A stretch of DNA of 32,663 nt from assembly GCA_029241965.1 (NCBI GenBank), contig JAPWVK010000147.1, positions 1 through 32,663 of the forward strand, in the 5' to 3' direction. Numbering within the stretch: the first letter of the stretch is position 1; every line of letters starts with the position of its first letter. Below the pieces are notes generated by a model that was not told where the DNA came from, ran no database searches, and worked only from the letters and a program-made list of their open reading frames with translations. Below are positions 24,658 through 32,522 of the stretch, one piece after another. This DNA is from Candidatus Methanophagales archaeon (GTDB lineage Archaea; Halobacteriota; Syntropharchaeia; Alkanophagales; Methanospirareceae). The position numbers and the translations under genes are program-made.

Positions 24658-24843
24658 TCACCCATACGGTGCCATCTCGTCTATTAACTCTTCATGCGAT
24701 AAAAGCATCCGCCGGCAACAATATCTCATTACCCCCAAGTCATCCATTACCTTACCTGGGTCTTCGTGCTTTATCCGCTCCTTATACTCATCCCACACTT
24801 CCGATATTACTCTTCCGCATGTAAAACACCTAACTGGAATCAT
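24658..24843 (-). CDS. rpoN: DNA-directed RNA polymerase subunit N (Rpo10)
   Basis: A 61-residue zinc-binding RNA polymerase subunit, homologue of Rpb10. The atypical zinc motif is visible as [13 protein letters not shown] at the N-terminus and [12 protein letters not shown]. It follows rps9 with 8 bases between, in the order conserved across Archaea. Confidence 0.95.
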   Translation of the reverse strand: MIPVRCFTCGRVISEVWDEYKERIKHEDPGKVMDDLGVMRYCCRRMLLSHEELIDEMAPYG

Positions 24844-24851
24844 GGTTCAGT

Positions 24852-25289
24852 TTACCGGTACGATTTTTGTCTGTGCGCCCTTGCACCTTTTGCACCAAAT
24901 TTCTTCGGCTCCTTCTGTCTCACATCACTGACCAATAAGCTTCTATCGTAGTCGAGATAGACTTCCTTTAGATTTTCGTTCTTTGTCCAATCTACTAACC
25001 CACGCGCAATAGCAGTCCGAGCTGCCTCTGCCCGACCCATAAAACCGCCGCCTTTCACTTGTACATCCACCTCGATGCCCTCAATATCACCAGCAACATC
25101 TGGCAGTCCCGAAGCAATGAACATCGGCTCAGAAATCTTTGTTCTTACCACTTCTGGTTCCAGTAGCTCCAAAGGCTTCTTATTTATTCTCACACTACCC
25201 TTACCTTCTTTTACTGTTACTCGCGCAATTGCCATCTTCCGTTTCCCTACCTGGTTCACTATCCGCTTTACCTTTACTTTGGTACCCAT
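24852..25289 (-). CDS. rps9: 30S ribosomal protein S9 (uS9)
   Basis: A 145-residue small-subunit protein whose tail reaches the P-site tRNA. Landmarks are GKRKMAIARVTVKEGKG, VKGGGFMGRAEAARTAIARG and the C-terminal RAHRQKSYR. The ATG overlaps the end of rpl13 by 16 bases, so the two are translationally linked. It is slightly longer at the N-terminus than many archaeal S9 proteins. Confidence 0.95.
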   Translation of the reverse strand: MGTKVKVKRIVNQVGKRKMAIARVTVKEGKGSVRINKKPLELLEPEVVRTKISEPMFIASGLPDVAGDIEGIEVDVQVKGGGFMGRAEAARTAIARGLVDWTKNENLKEVYLDYDRSLLVSDVRQKEPKKFGAKGARAHRQKSYR

Positions 25290-25714
25290 CCTAACTTCTC
25301 ACTCACCTCCCCTAAAGTTACATATTTCGCAACTGATAACCGCTCTGCATCTGCACTTTCTACGCGCGTACTTTCTCCCCCCGCGTACTCATCCGGTATG
25401 CCAAGATAAACGTGCAATCGTGAAAAAGCATCTCTACCTCTTTCCCTCTTATACGGTAACATCCCTCTTATAGTCCTCTTCAGTATTCTATCGGGCATTT
25501 TCGGGAAGTAAGGTCCTTGCTCTTTTGAACCCTGATCCTTTCTCCTTTTGTACTCCTTAAATATCGCCACTTTGGAACCACTTATTAACACACGTTCAGC
25601 ATTAACGATTGTTATTCTCTTCTCTTTCTCTCTTAGCAACTTATTAGCCACTTCACTCGCTAATCTGCCCAAGATGTGCCCTGCCCCATCTATTATCTCC
25701 ATCTCTTCACTCAT
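25274..25714 (-). CDS. rpl13: 50S ribosomal protein L13 (uL13)
   Basis: A 146-residue large-subunit protein. Landmarks are IIDGAGHILGRLASEVANKL, VNAERVLISGSKVAIFKEYK and MLPYKRERGRDAFSRLHVYL. It is the second gene of the cluster, 45 bases after rpl18e. Confidence 0.95.
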   Translation of the reverse strand: MSEEMEIIDGAGHILGRLASEVANKLLREKEKRITIVNAERVLISGSKVAIFKEYKRRKDQGSKEQGPYFPKMPDRILKRTIRGMLPYKRERGRDAFSRLHVYLGIPDEYAGGESTRVESADAERLSVAKYVTLGEVSEKLGWVPK

Positions 25715-25759
25715 CGCTTCTTTGATAAACCTTTTTTTAATGTTTTATCTCTAAAATGT

Positions 25760-26131
25760 TCAGACGATTATCTTCACACCAGACCCTTTTGGGTTAGCCT
25801 TCACCAACTCCTCGATGCTTATGCACTTTCCTGCTCCTCCTTCGGCCTCACTGATTTTTTCATGCGCCTTTTTGCTGAAGCCCAATGCGGCAACAGTGAC
25901 CTGCTTATTTATAGCACCAGCACTTAGCACTTTCCCTGGTACCACTATCATATCATTCGCATTTGAATACCTATTTATCTTACTCAGGTTTACCTCGGCA
26001 TAATGCCTTTGTGGCTTCTCTAACCGCTTCGCTATGTCTCTCCAAATAGGAGCCTCTTTCTCTCTTGCAATTCTCTTTAACTCCTCTACTAACCCAACAA
26101 TCCTCGGGTTCGTCTTTTTATTTCTTTGCAT
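25760..26131 (-). CDS. rpl18e: 50S ribosomal protein L18e (eL18)
   Basis: A 123-residue archaeal/eukaryal-type ribosomal protein. Landmarks are TNPRIVGLVEELKRIAREKE, YAEVNLSKINRYSNANDMIV and VPGKVLSAGAINKQVTVAAL. It is the first gene of the rpl18e-rpl13-rps9-rpoN-tRNA-rpoK cluster. Confidence 0.95.
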   Translation of the reverse strand: MQRNKKTNPRIVGLVEELKRIAREKEAPIWRDIAKRLEKPQRHYAEVNLSKINRYSNANDMIVVPGKVLSAGAINKQVTVAALGFSKKAHEKISEAEGGAGKCISIEELVKANPKGSGVKIIV

Positions 26132-26252
26132 CTCTTCGCCTTTGAATTTTTAAACCTTTGCTTTATAAAATGTTTATACAAATGTATAGGTGAAAGTAAA
26201 AGATTAAAGAAGGCAAAATAAATAAAAGCTATAAAGATTATTCCCAAGACAA
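26132..26252. promoter_or_regulatory. Divergent promoter, ribosomal cluster (-) and KaiC-like gene (+)
   Basis: On the minus strand TTTTATAAAG (complement of 26161-26170) lies about 35 bases before the rpl18e ATG. On the plus strand AATAAATAAAAG (about 26217-26228) lies about 30 bases before ATG 26253, with no ribosome site, so that transcript is probably leaderless. Confidence 0.5.
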
Positions 26253-27542
26253 ATGATAGAGGATTATTCGTGGATTCCTGCAGAGATCAATACTTTCTTT
26301 AAGGATGAATACGGAAAAACGCTATTGATAAAGGGGGCACCGGGGTCAGGGAAAACGGTATTTGCTCTTACTTTGTTAAGCACACTGGAGGGAAATGGCA
26401 CTTATCTCGCCACAAGAGTTGACTCCGATACGCTATACATGCAGCATCCCTGGATAAAGGAAGCGATCTCTCCTGATAACATCATAGATGCTACACAGTC
26501 AGGAGGTGGACACGCGTCGGCATCGCAGGGTGTCACCATAAAGCCACTTAAGTATACAAATGTTCCTGAATTTCTAAAAGCCGTTTATGTACGGACAGAA
26601 AAGATGGAAAGTCCGGTTGTTATCATTGATTCATGGGAGGCAATCGCTTTTTACTCCGGATATTATGAGCAAAGGGATAAAGAGGAATTAGAACATAATT
26701 TGTGTGATGTCGCCAGGAGAACAAAGACGAAGATTATTCTACTCGTTGAATATACAGGGCAAACAGCTCTTGACTATCTCGTTGATGGTGTAGTTGTAAT
26801 AGAAAGCGACTTGTATGAGGAGCGTCGCGTGAGAAGGATGTTCATGCAAAAACTACGCGGCTGTCTGATAACAAATCCCGTTCGCCTCTTCTCGCTTAAT
26901 AATGGCATTTTTAAATGCTTTGTCGAGTTTAAAGGTGTAGAGGTGGCGATAGAAAATCCAGCCATTCGTGACCCAATTCCAGACCTCAGCGATATGAGAA
27001 TTTCAACAGGGATAAAAGACCTTGACCAGGTTATAAGCGGCTATGGTAGTTTTAATCTTTTTGAAGGCGACTATATCACATATGATATTCTAACATGTGC
27101 TCTTTCGATAAATGCACTCAACCTCGGTAGGGACCTCATTTTCGCCTCGACTATGCATACAGAAGACATAAATAAGATTTCTGCCTTTGTGAAGCCGGAA
27201 TATAGGACTAATATAGAGATGGTGGAGGAAATAAAGGATCTCAGGGATAGGATAAAGGGTGAAACGAGTATCGTCTTTCTCAACTTAGAAGAGATAGAGG
27301 ATGCCGATGCAGCGGTTAGAGAAGTAATGTCTTTAATTCGGAGACAGGGCTGTAAGATAATGTGCTTTGGGGGAAGAAGGGGCTGTGAAGAGCTAGATTC
27401 TTTTGCTTCTGTACATATAAAAACAAAATTTGTCTCGGGCGTACCCTGCATCTATGGAGAGCGTCCAAGAACGGAGATCTATGCCATGGAGCTGGATACT
27501 TCGGATAACAATCCGCAAATAAAACTTACACCTATTGTATGA
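26253..27542 (+). CDS. KaiC/GvpD/RAD55-family ATPase with a degenerate second domain
   Basis: A 429-residue RecA-superfamily protein. The first domain has Walker A GAPGSGKT (28-35) and Walker B PVVIIDSWEA (Asp127). The second (from about 250) starts with the family phrase STGIKDLDQVISG, but where a P-loop should follow it reads SFNLFEGDYITYD, so nucleotide binding there is probably lost. KaiC-like archaeal proteins act in signalling and motility control, and GvpD-like ones in gene repression; the role here is unknown. The stop overlaps the start of the prepilin peptidase gene (ATGA), implying translational coupling and perhaps a shared job in pili or archaella. Confidence 0.8.
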   Translation: MIEDYSWIPAEINTFFKDEYGKTLLIKGAPGSGKTVFALTLLSTLEGNGTYLATRVDSDTLYMQHPWIKEAISPDNIIDATQSGGGHASASQGVTIKPLKYTNVPEFLKAVYVRTEKMESPVVIIDSWEAIAFYSGYYEQRDKEELEHNLCDVARRTKTKIILLVEYTGQTALDYLVDGVVVIESDLYEERRVRRMFMQKLRGCLITNPVRLFSLNNGIFKCFVEFKGVEVAIENPAIRDPIPDLSDMRISTGIKDLDQVISGYGSFNLFEGDYITYDILTCALSINALNLGRDLIFASTMHTEDINKISAFVKPEYRTNIEMVEEIKDLRDRIKGETSIVFLNLEEIEDADAAVREVMSLIRRQGCKIMCFGGRRGCEELDSFASVHIKTKFVSGVPCIYGERPRTEIYAMELDTSDNNPQIKLTPIV

Positions 27543-28324
27543 TTGGAATAGATATATTCAGCGTGACATTTTGTGCGCTCATTCTAATTTACGCATGCTA
27601 CTCAGACATAAAAAAGAGAAGTGTAACAAACCGGCTTTGGCTGCTCATGATCGCCGTGGGGATCCCTATTGCCTTCTACAATGTTCTTATTCAGGGCATG
27701 CCCTTTCTCATCCGTTTTACTTGCTCCGTCCTTTTCACATTTGTTTTGGCTTATCTATTCTTCAGACTCCGCCTTTTCGGTGGTGCCGATGCGAAATGTC
27801 TTATAGCCCTTTCCGTGCTCATCCCCGTGAACCCTTGTTTCACTTTCTGTTCCTATCAATTCCCCATCAATTTCAGTTCTTTCATGATGCACGACCCTTT
27901 TCCATTTGCAGTCACCACGCTTTTAAATGGTGCGCTTCTCTCTTTGAGTGCTCCCCTCGGACTGTTTGTTTATAATCTTCTGACTTTACGTCGTGATGAG
28001 CTGAAGGGGAATTTCGGTTTGGCATTCATCGGCTATAAATTACGTATCGACACGCTTTCCGATATGGTGAACAAGCATACAAGATTAGTGCATTCGTATG
28101 AAGAGGATGAAGGTGACGTAAAGCGGATTTTTATCTTTGGTGGTATAGATATAGATGCAGAAGTGGTGGAGGCGCTAAAGATTTATCATGCGCAGGGCAA
28201 GATTGGCGCTAAAGTCTGGATCACGCCCGAATTACCATTTATACTCTTTATCACTGCTGGATTCTTTACTGCACTCTTATACGGCAATTTGATTTTTTGT
28301 ATTATGTTCTCTCTTATGCTTTAA
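27539..28324 (+). CDS. Archaeal prepilin peptidase (A24, FlaK/EppA-type)
   Basis: A 261-residue polytopic aspartate protease that removes class III signal peptides from type IV pilins or archaellins. The catalytic aspartates are Asp23 in YSDIKKRSVTNRLW and Asp84 in FGGADAKCL (the GxxD motif). Hydrophobic segments lie at about 5-20, 33-50, 58-76, 85-96, 122-148 and at the C-terminus (232-260). A charged cytoplasmic region of about 80 residues (about 150-230) separates the last helices. Start ATG 27539 overlaps the previous stop by four bases. No pilin genes are in the window. Confidence 0.88.
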   Translation: MIGIDIFSVTFCALILIYACYSDIKKRSVTNRLWLLMIAVGIPIAFYNVLIQGMPFLIRFTCSVLFTFVLAYLFFRLRLFGGADAKCLIALSVLIPVNPCFTFCSYQFPINFSSFMMHDPFPFAVTTLLNGALLSLSAPLGLFVYNLLTLRRDELKGNFGLAFIGYKLRIDTLSDMVNKHTRLVHSYEEDEGDVKRIFIFGGIDIDAEVVEALKIYHAQGKIGAKVWITPELPFILFITAGFFTALLYGNLIFCIMFSLML

Positions 28325-28364
28325 CCAAGAACGGTAAGAAAACTCTTGGTAAAAGGATTTTTTT
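28324..28364 (+). terminator. Hairpin and T7 terminator after the prepilin peptidase gene
   Basis: ACCAAGA (28324-28330) pairs with TCTTGGT (28344-28350) across a 13-base loop, then a run of seven T follows at 28358-28364. The hairpin begins at the last base of the stop codon. Confidence 0.65.
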
Positions 28365-28374
28365 ATGGTTGATT

Positions 28375-28875
28375 TCAATCCTCCATTCCAACCGCCATTA
28401 AATACCCACGTGCTCGCTCGGTTTTGGGGTAACGGTTCACGAGCGTCCAGAATTCCGATCCATGCCGCGGCACCTTCAGATGTGCAAGCTCATGCACTAC
28501 GACATAATCATGCACGAATTGCGGCATTTTCAGCAACCTGTCGGAAATCCGGATTGATTTGGTTGTCGTGTTACAAACTCCGAACATACGTGCATTCTGC
28601 TCTGTCGTGTAACATATCTTTGTCCAGGCGAGTTCCCCCGCAAAGTACCGTCTGTTGAGTTCTTGTGCTCGTTTTTCTAACTCAGTATCGGCATCATTAG
28701 TTCTGAGTTCTTCCTTACGCTGCCGCGCCGCGAACCGTTTCTTCGCCCATTGCACGTATTTGAACTCATCATCGCGCGAGAGACCCATCGGGAGATATAA
28801 ATGGATAACACCGTCTACTTCACGTGCACTTATCGTCTTCTTTCTCTTCCGGCTGCGGATAATTTTGACGTCCAC
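28375..28875 (-). CDS. YgjP-like (DUF45) zinc metallopeptidase
   Basis: A 166-residue gluzincin-type protein of the YgjP/SprT-like group. The zinc motif HELAH (128-132) with a third His at 138 (VPRHGSEFW) is intact. WTKICYTTEQNARMFGVCNT and IRISDRLLKMP fit the family's fold. The cellular substrate is not established. The start is GTG at 28875. It converges on the prepilin peptidase gene and is divergent from rps19e. Confidence 0.87.
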   Translation of the reverse strand: MDVKIIRSRKRKKTISAREVDGVIHLYLPMGLSRDDEFKYVQWAKKRFAARQRKEELRTNDADTELEKRAQELNRRYFAGELAWTKICYTTEQNARMFGVCNTTTKSIRISDRLLKMPQFVHDYVVVHELAHLKVPRHGSEFWTLVNRYPKTERARGYLMAVGMED

Positions 28876-28922
28876 TTCAATAAGTTTTTATACTTTTCGG
28901 TGATTATAATAGAAGCGACAAA

Positions 28923-29369
28923 ATGACAACAGCATACGATGTAGCGCCAGATGAACTGGTGAAGAATGTAGCGGAGAAGTTGAAAAAGAACAAAGCGATC
29001 CATCTTCCAAAGTGGGCTATGGATGTAAAAACGGGCGTGAGCAAAGAGTTACCACCTCAGGATAGCGATTGGTGGTATGTGCGATGTGGATCAGTGTTGC
29101 GGCAAATATACATAAATGGACCGGTGGGTGTAGCGCGACTACGCACGTATTATGGTAGTAAACATAGACGTGGAGTGAAGAAAGGGCGGTTTAAGGAAGC
29201 TTCGGGTAAGATAATAAGGACGGTGCTTTTGCAGTTAGAGCAGGCAGGGTATGTAGTAAATCCGGAGAAAGGGAAGAAGGGGCGGATAATATCGCCGAAG
29301 GGACAGTCTTTTCTCGATGACACTGCGCATGGGATAAAGACAATGGAAAATCAGACGGAGCAGGAGTAG
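28923..29369 (+). CDS. rps19e: 30S ribosomal protein S19e (eS19)
   Basis: A 148-residue archaeal/eukaryal ribosomal protein. Landmarks are TAYDVAPDELVKNVAEKLKK, DSDWWYVRCGSVLRQIYING and RLRTYYGSKHRRGVKKGRFK. A TATA box TTTTTATA at about 28886-28893 lies about 30 bases ahead of the ATG. It leads a short operon with the PDCD5-like gene six bases later. Confidence 0.95.
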   Translation: MTTAYDVAPDELVKNVAEKLKKNKAIHLPKWAMDVKTGVSKELPPQDSDWWYVRCGSVLRQIYINGPVGVARLRTYYGSKHRRGVKKGRFKEASGKIIRTVLLQLEQAGYVVNPEKGKKGRIISPKGQSFLDDTAHGIKTMENQTEQE

Positions 29370-29375
29370 CGTAAA

Positions 29376-29708
29376 ATGGCAAGTGAAGACGAATTAGATG
29401 AGATAAGGAAGAGGAAGTATGAAGAGATGCAGCAGTCGCAAGCAGGGGCGGCGGCAGAAGAAGAAAAGAGGCAGGAGTTAGAGGAAGCAAAGAAGAATAT
29501 TATACGGCAGGTTCTCACAACGGACGCACGGGAGCGTTTAAATAACATAAAAATGGCAAAGCCCGAATTTGCAGATGTGTTAGAGAATCAGTTGATTGGG
29601 CTGGCGCAGACCGGAAGGTTAAAGGGCAAGATAAACGATACGCAATTGAAGGAACTGCTGCGACAGATAATGCCGAAGAAACGTGAAATCTCGATTACAC
29701 GGGTATAG
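29376..29708 (+). CDS. PDCD5-family DNA-binding protein
   Basis: A 110-residue helical protein of the PDCD5/MTH1615 family. The acidic, Glu/Gln-rich N-terminal helix (EEKRQELEEAKKNIIRQVLT) leads into the conserved core LTTDARERLNNIKMAKPEFA then LKELLRQIMPKKREISI. Archaeal members bind DNA and are linked to ribosome-gene neighbourhoods. It follows rps19e by six bases, the usual archaeal order. Confidence 0.92.
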   Translation: MASEDELDEIRKRKYEEMQQSQAGAAAEEEKRQELEEAKKNIIRQVLTTDARERLNNIKMAKPEFADVLENQLIGLAQTGRLKGKINDTQLKELLRQIMPKKREISITRV

Positions 29709-29723
29709 CTAACATTAATACTT

Positions 29724-30038
29724 GTGCAAAGTAAAGTGATAATCGCAGAAATTACTGTTGTTCCCATAGGGACAAAAACGCCGAGTGTAAGTAAATACGT
29801 GGCAAGAGCAGTAGATGAGCTGAAAAAATTAGGATTGAAGCCTGAACTTACAGCCATGGGCACAGTATTTGAAGCAGAAGATATTGCTTTGGTTTTAAAA
29901 GCGTTTGAAGTGGTGCATGACTCGGTTTTCGAGCAAGGTGCGGAAAGGGTCGTTACGACCTTAAAGATAGATGAAAGAAGGGATAAGGGAGGCACAATAA
30001 AGCAAAAGATGCACTCAGTTTACTCGCGCTTAGAATAA
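29724..30038 (+). CDS. MTH1187/YkoF-family putative thiamine-binding protein
   Basis: A 104-residue ferredoxin-like protein. VIIAEITVVPIGTKTPSVSK, LTAMGTVFEAEDIALVLKAF and GAERVVTTLKIDERRDKG match the MTH1187/YkoF group, some of whose members bind thiamine. The start is GTG at 29724 (MQSKVIIAE); GTG 29736 is a less likely alternative. Its 3' end overlaps the end of the convergent SemiSWEET-like gene by 19 bases. Confidence 0.88.
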   Translation: MQSKVIIAEITVVPIGTKTPSVSKYVARAVDELKKLGLKPELTAMGTVFEAEDIALVLKAFEVVHDSVFEQGAERVVTTLKIDERRDKGGTIKQKMHSVYSRLE

Positions 30039-30280
30039 CTAAATTTCATAATGATTAATAGGATGTTACAGCCAACGCCCATAATATTCGTAAGTATGAC
30101 GGGGATAGAGCCAATATGAAGCCCGTATAGAATCCATAGGAACATGCCAGAACCCATGAAAAACATCAAAAGGTACGAAAGGTCATCAAGTTTCTTGGTT
30201 CTGTAACCTTTCAGCATCTGCGGGATAAAACTGGTTATGCATATAAACCCGGCAATTAAGCCCAAAAATGTCCAGAACAT
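30020..30280 (-). CDS. SemiSWEET / PQ-loop (MtN3) family small transporter
   Basis: An 86-residue three-helix membrane protein. The PQ-loop motif is SFIPQMLKGYRTK (about residues 17-29), followed by LSYLLMFFMGSGMFLWILYG and the third helix VILTNIMGVGCNILLIIMKF. Bacterial SemiSWEETs dimerise to carry sugars; the substrate here is unknown. Its tail overlaps the tail of the convergent MTH1187-family gene by 19 bases. Confidence 0.87.
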   Translation of the reverse strand: MFWTFLGLIAGFICITSFIPQMLKGYRTKKLDDLSYLLMFFMGSGMFLWILYGLHIGSIPVILTNIMGVGCNILLIIMKFSYSKRE

Positions 30281-30399
30281 GTGTTAGATATTTAATGTTT
30301 GTTAGAACTAAAAAACCAATGGCTTCTGTGATTTGTTAGAATAAAACGAAACATTAATTGCGCTCTTTAGCCAGGAAAAGACAATCTTCAATGCTTAAA

Positions 30400-30439
30400 T
30401 ACGCTTTTAGCTCCTTATTGGCCGGTTCTAAAAAGCGTA
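30400..30439. other. Long inverted repeat in the SemiSWEET-ABC transporter spacer
   Basis: TACGCTTTTAG (30400-30410) faces CTAAAAAGCGTA (30428-30439), an 11-bp stem with one bulged A and a 17-base loop containing GGCCGG. It is not followed by a T-run on either strand, so it is not an obvious terminator. The rest of 30281-30477 shows no gene. A motif TTTGTTAGAA occurs twice at its left end (about 30299 and 30333). Confidence 0.5.
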
Positions 30440-30477
30440 AATAGTTGGTGTGAAGGAAAGTTTACAAACACAAAAAC

Positions 30478-31248
30478 TCAACGCAGAGGTCTTATCGGCA
30501 CGATATACGGTCTGCCAGCGTGAACGTTTACTTCCACCTCGACACCATAAGCATATTTGATGTTTTCGGTAGTAAGGACAGAGAAAGGTTCGCCGGCTGC
30601 AAAAATAGTGCCGCCATTCATTATTATTATCCTATCGGTATATCGTGCAGCGAGATTGAGGTCGTGGATAGCCATTATTACGGAGATGCCGCGCTCACTC
30701 ACTATTTTTTTAATAATGTCCAGCACTTCAAGCTGGTGCCGGATGTCGAGGTTAGAAGTAGGCTCGTCAAGCAGAAGGACCTCAGGCTCTTGCGTGAGCG
30801 CGCAAGCGATATATATTTTCTGCTGTTGCCCGCCACTGAGTTCATTTATGTCGCGCATAGCGAGGTCTTCGATGTTCAACAGTTTTAGCGTTTCTAAAAC
30901 CTTTTCTATGTCATCATCGCTACTCTTCCAGCCGATATGGGGACGTCTGCCCATGAGAACAGTATCAAAGACCGTAGCGGGAAAGACATTAGAAGTGCTT
31001 TGTGGAATATAACCTATCTTTTTGGCTAATTCCCTCATACGCAGCTTTTTAATATCATGTTCATCCAGCATTATACAACCTTCTTGTGGCGTTAAGATCC
31101 GATCTATGCACCGAAGAAGAGTGGATTTGCCTGCGCCATTGGGTCCCACCACGCCTAATATCTCCGACTTGGCAAGCTCTATACAGATATCCTTTAGTAT
31201 CGGCACGCTTGCGTAGCTAAACTTTATATCTTTTACCTTTAGTTTCAT
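30478..31248 (-). CDS. ABC transporter ATP-binding protein, FecE/BtuD type
   Basis: A 256-residue ATPase of the iron-siderophore/cobalamin/metal-chelate importer class. Visible are Walker A GPNGAGKST, Q-loop YIPQSTS, signature LSGGQQQK, Walker B VLLLDEPTS and the switch AIHDLNLAARY. It energises the FecCD-type permease encoded immediately upstream (one base between the genes). The substrate cannot be told from the sequence. Confidence 0.93.
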   Translation of the reverse strand: MKLKVKDIKFSYASVPILKDICIELAKSEILGVVGPNGAGKSTLLRCIDRILTPQEGCIMLDEHDIKKLRMRELAKKIGYIPQSTSNVFPATVFDTVLMGRRPHIGWKSSDDDIEKVLETLKLLNIEDLAMRDINELSGGQQQKIYIACALTQEPEVLLLDEPTSNLDIRHQLEVLDIIKKIVSERGISVIMAIHDLNLAARYTDRIIIMNGGTIFAAGEPFSVLTTENIKYAYGVEVEVNVHAGRPYIVPIRPLR

Positions 31249-31249
31249 T

Positions 31250-32338
31250 TCACCAATACTCCCTCTTTCTTCTTATTATGAGATAGAGAAACAAAGGACC
31301 GCCCATAATGTATGTCAAGATTCCTACTGGGAGGATCATAGGTGCGATGATTATTCTTGCAACGGTATCAGCGCCAAGTAAAAGAGCAGCACCGAAAAGA
31401 CCGGAAGCGGGGATTAAAAATCTGTTATCACCACCGATAACTATTCGGCATACATGTGGAGCGACTAATCCTATAAATCCAATGGTTCCCGTAAAGCAGA
31501 CGATACCTGCGGTCAGTAAAGAAGCAATCAGCATTATAAAGACTCGAGTACGCTCGACATTTACGCCGAGACTTTTTGCACGCTCATCGCCCGCACCCAT
31601 CACATTGAGGTCCCACGACTTCCACATAAGTGGGATAACACAGCCTGTTAGCACAATAGAGACGGATGTTACTGCGTTCCACTCAGAAGCCCTGCCACCA
31701 AGACTGCCAATCATCCAGAAGTAGGCATCCATCGCCGGATCTGCTTCAGAAAAGTATAATACTAATGCGATTAACCCAGAAAAGATGTAGAATAAAGCAA
31801 TACCAGCGAGAATCATTGTCTCGGGAGTAGCGCTTCGGTAGCGTGCCAATCCTAAGATAATAAATGTGGGAATAAGAGCGAAGAGGAACGCATTGCCTAT
31901 GATGAGATACTCACCATCGACAATTCCTGCACCAAAGCAAATAGCAAGAGTGGCGCCAAATCCGGCACCTGATGCGATACCAATGGTAAAAGGGCTTGCA
32001 AGCGGATTTCTTAAAATCCCTTGCATCATCGTGCCTGCAATCGCAAGCCCCATGCCAGCTAAAATGCCCATTAAAATCCGTGGCATCCTCAGGTTCCACA
32101 CAACAAACTCTTTCGTGGTCGCGGGTTCCTGGAATAGACAACGCCATATTATTGAATAGACTTCCGTGACGGTGATGGGAAAAGAGCCGATTGTTGCTGC
32201 TATACCAGCGATAATAAGAATCAAGAAGAGGGAAAAGAAGATAAACAGGATTTTCCTACCAATAAACTTTTTGTATTGCGCTTTTATCTCTTCACTTTTT
32301 GTTCGCGTTCCTGATATTGCCTCGGTACTTGATGTCAT
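31250..32338 (-). CDS. FecCD/BtuC-type ABC transporter permease
   Basis: A 362-residue membrane protein with about ten helices, the membrane half of an importer for iron chelates, heme, cobalamin or similar. Landmarks are WNLRMPRILMGILAGMGLAI, AGTMMQGILRNPLASPFTIG, GAGDERAKSLGVNVERTR and the coupling-region GTIGFIGLVAPHVCR. ATG 32338 (MTSSTEAIS) is chosen; a TTG at 32347 would add three residues. The substrate-binding protein is not in the window. Confidence 0.92.
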   Translation of the reverse strand: MTSSTEAISGTRTKSEEIKAQYKKFIGRKILFIFFSLFLILIIAGIAATIGSFPITVTEVYSIIWRCLFQEPATTKEFVVWNLRMPRILMGILAGMGLAIAGTMMQGILRNPLASPFTIGIASGAGFGATLAICFGAGIVDGEYLIIGNAFLFALIPTFIILGLARYRSATPETMILAGIALFYIFSGLIALVLYFSEADPAMDAYFWMIGSLGGRASEWNAVTSVSIVLTGCVIPLMWKSWDLNVMGAGDERAKSLGVNVERTRVFIMLIASLLTAGIVCFTGTIGFIGLVAPHVCRIVIGGDNRFLIPASGLFGAALLLGADTVARIIIAPMILPVGILTYIMGGPLFLYLIIRRKREYW

Positions 32339-32347
32339 GACAGTCAA

Positions 32348-32522
32348 CTTTCTAAGCGTTATAGATATACAGATATTTTTTCCATGCTCTTTATTAATAA
32401 CATTTTACGATAAAACAATAAATCATGAGGTATATAAAGTTTTTAATATGAACATAAAGGAACTTACAAGGATTTATTTAGCTCGTGCTTCATTTGAGCT
32501 ATTAATTTGATAATTCGTTTTT
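32348..32522 (-). promoter_or_regulatory. Upstream region of the ABC transporter operon with distal TATA box
   Basis: On the minus strand ACTTTATATACC (complement of about 32429-32440) is a consensus TATA box about 95 bases before the ATG, predicting a leader of about 70 bases. No known riboswitch or metal-repressor palindrome was recognised. The region otherwise has no gene. Confidence 0.45.
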
